DNA of 64,000 bases from Hypholoma sublateritium FD-334 SS-4. Lineage: Eukaryota > Basidiomycota > Agaricomycetes > Agaricales > Strophariaceae. The notes under the pieces are model-generated. The model saw only the letters and a program-made list of their open reading frames with translations, ran no database searches and was not told the origin of the DNA. A program made the position numbers and the translations under genes. Positions 1 through 11,195 of this stretch are shown here, one piece after another (position 1 is the first letter of the stretch; every line of letters begins with the position of its first letter). The DNA lies in the NCBI GenBank assembly GCA_000827495.1, contig KN817540.1:314480-378479 (forward strand), in the 5' to 3' direction.

Positions 1-672
1 TCCTGAGTCTCTGGTAGGCGATCCGTATGAGGATTACCCAGTAGACGAAGACAGGGACACCGAGAACGTCGAAATCGCTCTGCAGATCGCGAAAGCAGTG
101 CGCGAGATCGGAAACAAGTTGTTTAAGGAAGGAAAGACAGAGGAGGCGTTACAGAAGTACCAAAGTGAGCTTTGAGTTTTGACTAGCCAGTGTGCTTGTC
201 TGATGGTCGGTGCAGAGTCCATTCGTTATCTGGATGTCCACCCGGTTCTTCCAGATGGATCCCCAGTAGAACTCAAACAAAGCTTCGATAGCCTGCTCGC
301 CCCACTCCTCCTCAACTCTGCTCTTGCTGCCATCCGAACCAAGCCTGAGACGACCGCAAACTCGATGATCGCCATTAGCAGCGCGACGCGTGCCCTCAAC
401 AACCTTCCGCTGAGCAACGCAGATAAAGGTTCGTACTTTCGAAATCAGTGGCAGGCTATATCTCATGTAATATCGTAGCCAAAGCCCTTTATCGTCGTGC
501 CTCAGCGTACACACAACTGAAAGATGAGGATAAGGCAGAGGAGGACCTCATCGAAGCAAGCCGGCTGGTACCAGAGGATACCGCCATCGCACATGAACTT
601 ACGAAGATCAAACAACAGCGTAAAGAAAAGAGAGACAAGGAAAAGAAACAGTTCAAGAAAATGTTCGGCTGA
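1..672 (+). CDS. Cyclophilin-40-type peptidyl-prolyl isomerase, C-terminal TPR part (5' partial)
   Basis: The gene enters from the left edge, so the PPIase domain lies outside the window. Three exons are visible: 2-164, 216-428 and 479-672, with introns 165-215 and 429-478. The first exon contains DPYEDYP, typical of the linker after the cyclophilin domain, then the first TPR helix (REIGNKLFKEGKTEEALQKY). Exon 2 carries IRYLDVHPVLP, and exon 3 the last TPR (ALYRRASAYTQLKD) and a basic tail ending in KKQFKKMFG. This organisation is characteristic of Cyp40/Cpr6, whose TPRs bind the MEEVD tail of Hsp90. The role as an Hsp90 co-chaperone is inferred from the family. No break is seen. Confidence 0.9.
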
Positions 673-920
673 TTGTTAGTATGATAGCGGGGAAATAGGG
701 TTGAAATTAGAACAATCTATCAGGAATTATGCATGTATGATAGAGGCGTATGTATGTAGATGCAAGTCGAAAGGCCCTAGGGGATGATATGCAGTAGCCT
801 TGTAATAATGGGGTCGTGATCCGGGTTTTGATGTGCAGTCGTGTCTCTTTCCAATTTCCCATACCTTCATTTGCTACAATGACTGTATGATTTCAATACT
901 ACGTATCTACCCACACATGC

Positions 921-3900
921 CATGACTTCGTTAAGCCTCCTTCAAGACCTTTTGCGGTTGCCAGATGAAGCTAGAGTCGTATTGGAGGCCGCTGTAGTCA
1001 CCACTTCCGAGAATCAGGACCCGCATAATCGTAGGATCTTGGCTGTTGTCTCTCACAAGGAAGACTGGGATCTTACGGAAGAAGGATGGTGAGCCGCTTG
1101 CCAGATACGTCGGCCCTGGCTTATTCGAACCCAGTCTGTTTGTCTGCAAGTACAAGGCAGGAGCCAACGGACGCGCGGAGGAGTTGGACGTCCAGCGCGT
1201 GCTGCCCATCTATGGCCAATTCTCAGTGGTCATTGGGCAGATGCGGCGCGGTAGCTCTGCGCGGCCCCCTAGCATAAGCTCTAAAGTACCACCAGAGCAA
1301 CCACGTACTGGTACGAAGAATAGTTATTCCCTGAATGCGCAGATTGACTGAGCCGTCTTTGCAGTTATGACGCTCGACATAACGCCCGCAGAAGGGCCGA
1401 CTCATCTGCCCACATACTACACGGGTGACGTACACACGTTGAAAGCATTTGTTACGGAATGCAGGCGATTGAAAGATGGGTCCGGTGAGCCATGAATTTT
1501 CTGGAGATGTTCTGTAATTGATTAAGATAGATGTCGAGGCTAATGCTGTGATCAATCTCGCCTCGTCCACGACGCATTTCAGCTGGCTAAAACCGTACTT
1601 TGAAAAACATTCAACCATCGCGACGCGTACGTCTTTGTTTTGTGCTCTGCCGGGCTTATACATTGACCGAACGCAGTGACGTCTATGCCCGAGGATCTTC
1701 GCCAAATCAACCGACCGTTGCTGGATAGACTCTCTCCATCCTGCGCAGGATTTCTAGGGGACGAACACTCAGATGCGCAAATGATACGGGATGATTGGGT
1801 TCGTAATAAAGCGCGAGAAATGTCAAGGGTCGGGAGAAGAAGACTTAGGTGAATTCGAATGCGCTCGTTGCAAACATAGGTATTAACCATTGACTCGTCA
1901 CTTCAGTTTACGACTGGGGACATTCAACGTGAATGGAAAGATGCCCTCCCAAGATCTCTCACCTTGGGTGAGAAGAAGTGTGAACCTAGGCGATCACAAT
2001 GCTGGTCCAGGAGGGGGGAACAGTCGACCTGAGCTCCCGCCTATGAAAAATATGTCCCCCCTCTCCCTCGGCGGGGTCGCTAGAAACCCGTTTAATTGGG
2101 GTGTGCATGTCAGTACGTTGAATTAAACACTTGCTAATTAACCACACAGCTCCGCGCACACCCACAATGCCCAGCTCACCGCAGCAACTAGACCATGGAG
2201 GCAAACCTTTACGCGTCGATCTATCAGACCCAGAGGACCCCGACCTCTTGGTTGTGGGTTTCCAAGAACTAGATCTATCTGCAGAGGCTCTCATATACTC
2301 CACGGGGACTGTCAGAGAAGACGCCTGGTGCCTTGCCGTCTTCGCTGCTCTTGGAGAAAAGGCCGTGAGCTATGAAAAGGTCGGAATACTGACTGGCGAG
2401 CCTATGTGTACTGATACCAACCTTCTATGATGCCTCCAGCTGATATCCAAGCAACTCGTTGGGATGTTAATCGTCATCTTCGTCAAGAAATCGCTGAAAG
2501 ACTGTTTTGGGGATATCAGAACTTCAGCTGCCGGGGCAGGGATCTTAGGCGTCATGGTCAGTCCTCACCTCACATGTATCCAAAATTTGGCTCACCGCCA
2601 TTTACTTCATCAAGGGAAATAAGGGGGGCACTGCGATACGAGTAATGTTCACACCTCCACCGAATAGCAGCGCTGAGAAATCTGCACTTCGTTCCCCGTG
2701 CCCGACCTCCCTCACCTTCGTCAACGCACACCTTGCGGCCTTCGATGACATGGCAGACAAGCGCAACTCGGACTTTCAGGAACTGTCACGGCGGTTGAGT
2801 TTTGAGGGTATCGAAACCACTTCGTTCCCATTGACCCCCGACGCCGAAGGAAGCAATGATCGTGCGAACATCGAACCACCAACGTCGCCCGGCACAGGAG
2901 CTCCTCCCACCGTAAGTGTCTATGAAACGGATGTATTATTTTGGATGGTGAGCTTTTTGGTCTTCAAGATTTCACTGTCCGATCTGATATTCGTCGTGTG
3001 TAGGGAGGTACGTAGCTTCCACACCTCCTCTAGCTCTGCCATGCTTTAATTGATGCTTTTCAGATCTCAATTACAGAGTCGATATTAACGACGCAGAGAT
3101 CCGGAAAGTCATTGCTGATAAAGAATGGGTCAACGGCCTGAAAATTGAAGCTCTCCTCCGATTTGATCAGGTCAGACCGTTTCCTGTATTAAACCGAAAA
3201 AAAACACTGTTGATGCTCTGAGTAGCTCAAGAAATCTATGGAAAGTAAAAAGGCATTCGAAGGGTTTATTGAGGCGCCAATCACCCATCTCCCGTACGAG
3301 GATCATCTAATTCATCTGACATTGCTAATGCTCGTGCAGAACTTATCGCTTTAGCTCAGGGATCGCTGCAGACAAAATGGGCTACGATTTCAAGTAAAAA
3401 GCTATGGCTCGTATCCTACAATCTATCGAGCTAACGGATCTTCCAGGCGAAAGCCAGCCTGGACAGATCGCATCTTGTACATGCACCATCCAAAGTGCAG
3501 AGTCGAACAGCTCTCGTATACAGGACACACTCAGATTATGCTGAGCGATCATCGACCAGTTGCAGCGGACTTTCTTGTTGATGTAAACCCACAAACTTCT
3601 TTCTGACGTTCAAGATTGCTGATATTCTCAAACCATTTTTAAATCAGGTGGACTTATATGACGTTGCGCTACTAAGAGCAAACGTCCGTAAGTTGTTGAA
3701 TGATGTGCATCATCTTGAAGGTGAAATTACGCACGAACGAGGCGGGTTGCAGATCAGCAATACCTATATCGACTTTGAGAACGTTTCGTGAGGCAAACTT
3801 TTGGTCTCGGGAGCGCCTGGACTCACTTATTACGCATAGCTACGGTGTGCCGCTTGAACGGACGATATCTATTCGCAATACTAGCAAAGTGAGTTTATTC

Positions 3901-5217
3901 ACTACGTATCCTTCCATGGAGAATTTACACCCAGGTAGAGCCCGTGCGCCTTCCGATTTGTACCTGTTCAGCTTGATGCTCCTATCCGTAAGTAACTCAT
4001 GGCCTCGAAAAAGGCTTTGCGTTCATCTTCTATAGACCCAGAATGGCTTTCCATCCATCCTAAGACTGTAAGTCGTATCACAACCCTCCAAAGCGTTCTA
4101 ATACCAACGACGGCCTTTCTTTCTAGGGCGTGCTCCTGCCGAACGAAACGACGAATATTGTATTGATGGCTCAGATTGACAACAAAGTCGCCTCCATCCT
4201 TAATCTACGGCCGAAGGATTTGAGCGGGAATTTAATCCTGCACACAGTGATGGGCAAGGACAGCTTCATCTCTGTTTCCGGAGAATATCGTAAGCTGGAG
4301 CGCATTTGTTGTACTTGCCAGGCACTCATCGACGTCTGTTAATCAGAGTATACTTGTTTCGCTAACAAGCTTTCTAGACTAACCCGACTGCGAGGTCCAA
4401 TCCGATCACTGGGTCTCCCCAGTGATCTCCTTCCAGAAAATAACGCGATTAATGCTCCAAGAGAGATAATGCGCCTTGTCAACTGGATGATGTCGAACTT
4501 CGGGAACTCGGTATATTGGTTTCTCATCATTGCCCTAAAACTGTGTACGATGCATATTTCAGGACTCCATGTTCCTCCACTCCGCCAATGCGACTACTGT
4601 GAAAACTATTATAGAGGTGCAATCCTGTCATTTTGCATCTTGTGAAGTTGTTTCTAATTCTGAGGACAGTGTCTGGACACTGGAAATGAATTTCCATACC
4701 CGCCGGATACAACCAGTCCCGATATTTCTGTTGCATTCGCCTCGACATTGTTGGCGTTTCTGGAGTCTTTGCCGGAGTCAATCATCCCAGCACCACTCCA
4801 TCGGCGATGCCTTGAAATGGCCAGTCGAGATGAAGCCTTTGAGGTGATGTTATGTTTACTGGCTCACCGCTGGTTCGTGCTGATTATCTACCCAGCTGCT
4901 TGAAGAGCTAGCTCCCGCATCTGTGAATGTTCGCTATGTCCAATTAGAATGAATATTGCAGCGATCTGATGCTCTCTCTATAGGTCTGGATTTCCGTAAC
5001 TGCGTTTCTGCATTTTGTGTGCCAGAATTCGAAGGATGAAAACCACGCAGTCAAAATTGGTGAGTGCGATACATGTTCCATTGTCGTTGATATTTATATA
5101 ATTGTACGCGAAGCGGACGTGCTCGCCCCAATTCTCCTACGTGATGATCCATCATCTTCGACACCTCCAATATCACCTGCTGCCAAGTCTCATTTTCTGT
5201 TGTATTTTATAAGCTAA
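921..5217 (+). CDS. OCRL/INPP5B-like inositol polyphosphate 5-phosphatase with ASH-RhoGAP tail
   Basis: Many short exons. Exon 1 (921-1088) is joined across a 46-nt intron to a segment reading CLFVCKYKAG and gives an N-terminal PH-like region. The 5-phosphatase signatures follow in order: FNVNGK (about 1910), VGFQELDL (about 2255), GNKGGTAIR (about 2610), FVNAHLAAFD (about 2720), GDLNYR (split over three exons near 3004-3070), PAWTDRI (about 3455) and SDHRPV (about 3545). Next come an ASH-like stretch (PEWLSIHPKTGVLLPNETT, about 4040-4160) and a RhoGAP-like region (about 4380-5217) ending RDDPSSSTPP...LLYFIS. By family knowledge it removes the 5-phosphate from PI(4,5)P2 or PI(3,4,5)P3 on endosomal/Golgi membranes. 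The RhoGAP part is probably a binding module, because the arginine-finger position reads MFLHSAN. The stop is 93 bp from the stop of the convergent SDR gene. Confidence 0.88.
3004..3007 (+). other. 4-nt microexon (GGAG) in the 5-phosphatase gene
   Basis: The upstream exon ends TGGATG at 2947 (phase 0), followed by GTGAGC. The acceptor GTGTAG at 2998-3003 precedes GGAG, then the donor GTACGT at 3008. The next exon starts ATCTCAATTAC at 3064 after TTTTCAG. Splicing gives W-M-G-D-L-N-Y-R, the invariant catalytic GDLNYR motif. Skipping the four bases would shift the frame and remove the G. Confidence 0.75.
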
Positions 5218-5310
5218 CATATCAGACCTCGATTCAGCTCCCTGTCCTACGAGTACATGTTATCAATTGTCAAATGCTGATACACGAAGTCAAGCTACTC
5301 AGGCCACGCC

Positions 5311-6479
5311 CTAGCTTCCTAGAGCCACGAGAAGATTCTTGGTGTACTCTTCTGGGTCAATACCTTCCATATTTGTCGAATGAGATACGGCAGCCCACTT
5401 CTCGCTGTCCGAAATTGTTTTCTTGGCGGTATGGCGAACTACAGCGAGAGAATCGCTCCCGAATTGAATTCTCAAAGGCAGCTCTTTTCTCTTCTCGGCG
5501 AGAATTAAGAAAGCCTTGGCCGCGCGTGCGCGGTCTCCAATAAAGGGAATTTTATCAAACATGGACCGCCACTGGGATGATGGGAATTTAGGGTTGTCGT
5601 ATGCCGGGAGCTGGGGTAAAATTGTCAAGTTTCCACCTCGCCATTCAGTGTTGAATCCTCCCGGTTCTATGATTGTGGCCTGTATGTTCCATTCAGGTGC
5701 TGACTCGGCTCGCAAAGATTCGGTAAAGCCTTCCAGAGCTAGAAGACAAGATAGGGAATAAATCAAGAATAAATCAGGCTGGTAAATATGGAAAAATCAC
5801 GGAACTCTCACCGAACTTGGCAGCATTGTAGTATGCTAAATTCGGCTGAGCGTTATAGCCCCCCGAGCTACTAATGTTGAAGATAGCACCGCCTTCGCCC
5901 GCGGGATTGACTTCACGGAAAATCCTCATGGCCTGCAAGAAATAGGTATGAAACTGTACTCTCTTCACTTCAAGTCCTCGCTTACTTCTTTGGAGATATG
6001 AACAGGACCCCAGAACATAACATCGAATTGTGCATGTGCACCTTCGAGGGGGGCTGCCTCTACTTCCGCGACAATGGCCTGGCCAACATAAGATTAACGG
6101 CGCTGTAGTCTGAAGGTGGTGTAGAAAAAGCCTACATAACCTGCATTGTTGACAACGATGTCGACCCGTCCAAATTTCTCCGTTGCTTTCGCAAAGGCGG
6201 CCTTCACGTCCTCAGGATCTGTGACATCAAGCTTGAGGACCAGAACGCGCTTCAACGTGCCAAGATCATATTTTGAGTCAAGTTCTGCTTGCAGAGGCGC
6301 TGGTTTACGCGTGGTCGCGACGACAGAGTGCCCAGCACTGAGAGCCTCGTGTAGTAGAGAACTTCCTAGTCCTGAGGAAGTTCCGGTAACTGTGCGATCA
6401 GAATATTAGAATGAGCTGTGCACATAAGAGTAAGCCTGGGATGGGGTGACGAACTGAACCATACATATTTCTGTGTCAT
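5311..6479 (-). CDS. Short-chain dehydrogenase/reductase (SDR)
   Basis: About 290 residues in several exons. The first exon encodes MTQKYVWF. An intron (about 6391-6455) splits the next codon, giving ITGTSSGLGSSLL, the TGxxxGxG dinucleotide-binding motif. NNAG follows near 6160, then the catalytic serine region NISSSGGYN and Y-N-A-A-K (the YxxxK pair) near 5830-5880. The C-terminal half (5311-5766) contains IIEPGGFNTEW. The start was chosen because MTQKYVWFITG is the usual N terminus of this SDR type. An NAD(P)H-dependent oxidoreductase is expected; the substrate cannot be read from sequence. The gene ends 93 bp from the convergent 5-phosphatase gene. Confidence 0.85.
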
Positions 6480-7186
6480 GTCGAAGCTAATGAGGCTCAG
6501 GCTGTATTGCGGAAGGATGCTGTATGTTCTTCACCTTTAGCTACCCATTATATAGGCGCAGATACCAATGCCCAAAAGGTTGCCATTCTGCGTTGAGGCC
6601 GGGGGAAGAACGATATGATCGGCAATGGTCACGCAATCGACTTGTACGTGCTTCTATTATAAAATTCAACTTCTATCGTCCATTTCGCGGAATGCGAGAA
6701 TTTAGCTGGTGCCGATGCACTCTGGTCAGCGCACATACCAACACGGCAGATTTTGAATGACTATGTAAACTTTTGAAACGACTCACAGGAGAGGCCGCAG
6801 TATATCGCCAGTATGTAGTAGAATGGCATGTGGGATTTTCAATTTGGTCCAGAGAAGCATATTATTATTAGCAGTTCTCTCATTTGAAGGGCTTGGAGCC
6901 CATGAGGCAGCCGAGCGGATGCGTATGTGGGCGGCTGGCTGTGCCGAACTTGCGCCGTTGACGGACGTGCCCGCTGACATGCATAAACTTGATCATCCTT
7001 CGGGCAACTTTAGAAATCCCTCCTCTGAAGATTCAGTCGCCGGCCAGATATGAAAGGGCCTACATATATAGGAAGGCTGAACTATGAATTAAGTGATAGC
7101 TATGATACACTGGTATATGATAGTGGTATACGATGGTTCAGGACGTCTTAAACATCTTAAAACGTCTTGCAGTCAAACCGACTATA
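6480..7186. other. Intergenic: SDR promoter and 3' flank of MFS transporter 1
   Basis: Apart from the TATA box above, no gene, tRNA or repeat was recognised. Open frames here are short and show no domain or splice pattern. Confidence 0.5.
6549..6555 (-). promoter_or_regulatory. TATA box of the SDR gene
   Basis: The minus strand reads TATATAA, 70 nt upstream of the SDR start codon at 6479. This is a typical fungal core-promoter spacing. Confidence 0.5.
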
Positions 7187-9686
7187 CTATACTTTTGAGT
7201 ACATGTTTTCTCCAGCCTGTTGCACCGCTTCCAGGTTATCCCCGCGGTCCGCGGCCGCATTCTTTTCCTCGACGTTATGAGTACTGTTTTCCGCCGGGTG
7301 CCTCGCCTCGCCTTTATGTGCGTACTTGCTGCTCATCCGAATCCTTCTACCATACCTCCATAGTAAAAAGGGACTGTGAAAACGCCGCTAGTCAGCTTTC
7401 AGCCGCAAGTTTATCAAAGCGAGCACAACTTACGCAGGGCATCCCATGCCAATGGCTAGGCAGGCTAGGATTGTGTTTCCCTTTCCGTAGCCCAATTTGG
7501 CGTACATGGCAGGGGCAAACAAGGGGAAACCGAAGCCGGCGAGGGAGCGAAGACATGAGACAGCAGCCAGGGCTACACAACAATAAAAATCGGATATATA
7601 TGAGCATCTGTTAAATCTCACGAGGTTCAAATGTGGAAAGACATACCAGACGCAGCATATAAAGTAAAGGAATCCACAACATATGTCTGTACAGACTGGA
7701 AAACGAGGATCAAAGAAGCTCCCACAAAGCTAATCCCCTGATAGACATAGCGCGGTCAGACATGATTGATGAAAATGATTCGATTTAGCAACTCACAATG
7801 TCGGTAGCAATCCAGGGCAATTTCTCTTGCGCTGCCCAACCGGACAGAAGGAGGCCAACTGGTAAGAAGAAGGTGCCGGGAAACATAGATGCTACATAGA
7901 ATTAGGTGGGACAATGATATTACAGTACGTAGTTTGTACTTACGCAAACGGAATTCGGGCTCGCCAACGCCTCCGTTCTTGTTCTTGAAATGAATATATA
8001 TACGATCCATTAATCTCCCATTGATTTGCGAGGCTAATGTCAGTCCTGCGCCAAGTGCAATGTAGTGGAGACCTCCAACGCCGACGTCTTCGTGGTATAT
8101 TCTTGAAAAGATACCGGGCATGGTTGTTAGAAAGACTGTTTGACGGTCGTAAGGAATACAGAATGTTTCACACGAAAAACCGGACGACATACGATAGAAT
8201 ATTCCGTATATGAACGCCATATATATCCCGAGCAATTGTATAATGGGTTCCTCGAAAAAGAGTAGAAACGGACGAGTCAATGCGGTTCGGAAGATCTTTT
8301 GCCATCTATCAACGACGAAATTATTAAGAAATAAGATTCAGGATATCAGGTACGTACGAGCGCTTCCCCGTGGTTTCATAGACAGTTTGCACGGGTCTGC
8401 GAGTCCCTTGGGTAGCCTCCTGCTCATTTCGTATTCTCTGAGCTTTCTTTTCCAGTAAAACCGGGGCGTAAGCTAAATTCGATAAATCAAAGATCAGTCT
8501 CTGACGGCAAAGTGAAATCAGAACATACTTTCACGGAGAAAGAATAAGCCTGACAACTGAACCATGGCATCAACAATACTCGTGGACCAGAATACCCATC
8601 TCCACGTTGATCGCTCCGCAATCCTGTTGTTCCAGGGATGGTAAGCATTACTGTACGCGACGCTTGGGATGGTACATACCAGCCACCACAGACCGGGCCA
8701 ATGACGGGTCCGAGCAGTGGAGCGAGAGAGTATATGGCGATGGCCTGCCCTCTCTCTTCCGTGCGCCAAACGTCACCAAGAACTCCTCCACCAACCTGAA
8801 ATAAACGTGTAAGTGCTCAGTATCACATAACTAAGATGCAGAAATATATTCTTTGACGCACAGAAAGGGGCGCACTGCCACCTAAGCCAGCCAGCAGTCG
8901 GAACGCAATAAGCTGGCTCTGATTCTGCGAAAAGCCGCATCCTATGTTCCAAGCTATATTACGACGGTTAGTATGAGATATGGCACCACAGAATTCGGTC
9001 ATCAGTACCTAGGTAAAATAGATTGCTGACTTGCAAGACTTTCGAGCGTCCAAATATTTCACTGAGAGGTCCTATAATCTAAAGAGCCAAATATCACTTA
9101 GGAGTGGGGATCTCCTTTATTTTCTGTATACGCACCAATGGACCGACGGCTAAGCAGAATAATGAGCAAATGTGGTTCTATAAGCGTAAGGGTACCTACA
9201 GTAGCCTAAAACGAAAACGCTAGTGGTCATCGCTATGAGCGCCGGACTTGTTATGTTGAACTGCTCCGCCACTTGCGCCGAAGCTGGGGCCACCATGGAG
9301 GATGAAACAGGAGAGATAAATGTAAATGAGGAAACAATGAAAGTGATGAGCCATCTCTGTCCGTAGGACCAGCTACAAAGAAGTTCACAGGAGAATAAAT
9401 GAGAGGGAAAGAGGCTTGCGTACTTTTTGGGGTTTTCTGGATCATCTGGGCCGTCCCAATCCACCCATATCACGTCGTCCTCGTCCTCGTCCTGACTATC
9501 CACTGGCACCTGCTTGGCCAACTCCGATCGTTTCCCCTTCTCCTCAGCTCCAACAGCCGTGTCTTCCGCATCCTCAGAAAGTCGCGCTTCAGGGAGAACT
9601 GTCGCAGAGTCGGATGAGCTATGGGCCTTCAAGTCATCCCTCTTCGTATTGTCGGAGCCTGGTTCCAGTAGAGTCCCCTGTGGCAT
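7187..9686 (-). CDS. MFS multidrug/polyamine-type (DHA1) transporter 1
   Basis: The first exon (9686 to about 9430) gives an acidic cytosolic N terminus ending WVDWDGPDDPENPKN. Introns then separate about 12 membrane segments: QRWLITFIVSSFTFISPVSS, the motif-A loop (PLSEIFGRSKV, about 9040-9070), RLLAGLGGSAPLSV (about 8880-8910), the motif-C-like LGPVIGP with VCGGW (about 8690) and RSTWRWVFWSTSIVDAM (about 8570). The tail ends KNAAADRGDNLEAVQQ...MYSKV, read after the last intron (about 7381-7443). This is a drug:H+ antiporter family 1 protein of the plasma membrane; the substrate is unknown. Every exon matches the paralogue at 11196-13733, and both have an intron at the same NPK|NW site. No frameshift was found. 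Confidence 0.87.
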
Positions 9687-9731
9687 TGAAGCAATGCGTT
9701 GAAACAGCGTTGGGACCGAAGCAAGACGCTG

Positions 9732-9740
9732 TTATATATA
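9732..9740 (-). promoter_or_regulatory. TATA box of MFS transporter 1
   Basis: The minus strand reads TATATATAA about 46 nt upstream of the start codon at 9686. Confidence 0.5.
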
Positions 9741-10672
9741 CCGGCGTCGGATATCTTCCGACGTGTGAAGCGATGATGACCGACTGAGTATTACTTACTC
9801 CCACCAAGTGGTTGGGGCTCGGCATAATTCCGCGTCGTCCGCTGGCCTACACGTTTGCTAAAGATAGTAGACAGGCACTGAGGCAAGTGCAAATCTGCCG
9901 TCGTACTTAGTGCTCGTACAAAGTTATGATGGCCGAACTCGCTTAGTCCGGCGCCCATTGCCGGTCCTGCCTTGACGTCACCGGCACAGCCATCAAGTTT
10001 ATGGTTTGAACTTTGCAAGAACTTTGCAGCTCTGAGTTTAAGTTATGATCAAATGTTATTGAAGCGCTCAAGTACATACAGACGCGACCGTCGATACTCA
10101 CGGTTCTCTCGGTGAAGTGTCGATGACGGGATACTACCAATACACACTTCAGCATTGCGATGCATTCAAAACAGTGTCGAAGGCTTGAACACGACCGACT
10201 CACTTCCTGCAGCTAAAACCTGATACATGTATTGAGAAGCTGCCATCATAAATCTAGATATAAGGCCCAGTCTCTGTTATTGCAGTAGGAAGAGGGGCAC
10301 CAGAAGATCGTACTCAATAGTTTTTTATAGGTCCGACTCGGTCGATGCGCCTAAGACGCGCCCGGCGGCAACCCGGCGGAGTATCTTGGGAGTATCTTTG
10401 TCGACAAAGTGATAATCGCTGATTTTGCGTATTCCACAAGTGAAAGGAGAGGAAGCGGTTGGTAAAATGACTTCTTGATGCCTTCCCAATGACTTCCTGT
10501 TGAAAGGGCAAGTCGGAAAGGGCTTGGATAGAGTCAGTTATCCCGGGCAGTCGGGCCGTTCTGGGCCGTAGTACGTACTGCTCAATGCAGGCTCAACGCA
10601 GGCTCTTTTTCATTTCTGCACCATGACTTGGTCCCCCCCTATACTTACTTCCGAATCTACATTATAAACCCA

Positions 10673-10678
10673 CAACGT
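10673..10678 (+). promoter_or_regulatory. TATA box upstream of the candidate small gene
   Basis: TATAAA, 75 nt before an ATG at 10753 in the context GGACCATGC. A pyrimidine-rich leader lies between them. Confidence 0.35.
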
Positions 10679-10752
10679 AGCAATTCAGACCTGAATTAAG
10701 CTTTTCAAGTACAATCATCGCCTTTACCTCACATCCACATCAGTCAGGGACC

Positions 10753-11154
10753 ATGCAGGTAGGTGACTCCAGGTAGTAGTCCAGGCATAAATTCAAAATA
10801 GCGATGATATCAAGCTGATTTAGACACAGACCGCAGCAACGGAGAACCTGATCAGAGGAAGGACAGAGTAAGCATCCTATGATTTCGAGGAGCACGCGTT
10901 GACACAAAGTGTAACGTTACTAGCGCTCGCATTGGCCTGGACGTATATATGCCTGGCTGAGGAGTGCCAAAATGTTCCTCAACTATCCCACATGCGTCCC
11001 TAGTACCGACCACCGGCCATGATACAGCAGTAAGTATTTATTTGTATACATATGTGGATCTGATGTAAATCTTAGACCTGTCCCAGTCATCATCGACAGG
11101 GTACACCACCGGAAAGCGCGTATCCGGTGGCAAGCCTATTTAAATGATCTATAA
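10753..11154 (+). CDS. Candidate small protein gene (57 aa, five exons)
   Basis: I do not recognise the product. Splicing 10753-10758, 10824-10867, 10924-10942, 11004-11029 and 11076-11154 gives one open frame with stop TAA at 11152-11154. All four introns have GT-AG ends, with donors GTAGGT, GTAAGC, GTATAT and GTAAGT. The product starts MQTQTAATENL and ends in a basic RVHHRKARIRWQAYL segment. A TATA box sits 75 nt upstream of the ATG. The gene ends 41 nt before the start of MFS transporter 2, inside its promoter. The frame depends on choosing splice sites, so it could be a non-coding spliced leader or chance. Confidence 0.25.
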
Positions 11155-11195
11155 CTCCCGTCGACTCGTTCTTCAAAGCTTCACGCCGTATTCGA

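Larger units (their letters stand above)
9687..11195. other. Divergent intergenic region between the two MFS paralogues
   Basis: About 1.5 kb separating the two start codons. It holds the TATA box of transporter 1 near its left end and a TATTTAAAT sequence just before transporter 2. In the middle is a promoter-like TATAAA at 10673-10678 followed by a series of good splice sites (see the candidate small gene). No similarity between the two promoter halves could be seen by eye. Confidence 0.5.

Noticed and set aside
1081..1140. Apparent frameshift in the first exon of the 5-phosphatase gene
   Set aside because: A 46-nt GT-AG intron at 1089-1134 joins the frames as EEG|CLFVCKYK, so no sequence error or break is needed.
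6823..7053. 76-codon frame with a signal-peptide-like start (MACGIFNLVQRSILLLAVLS)
   Set aside because: No promoter, splice or family evidence; hydrophobic start alone is not enough.
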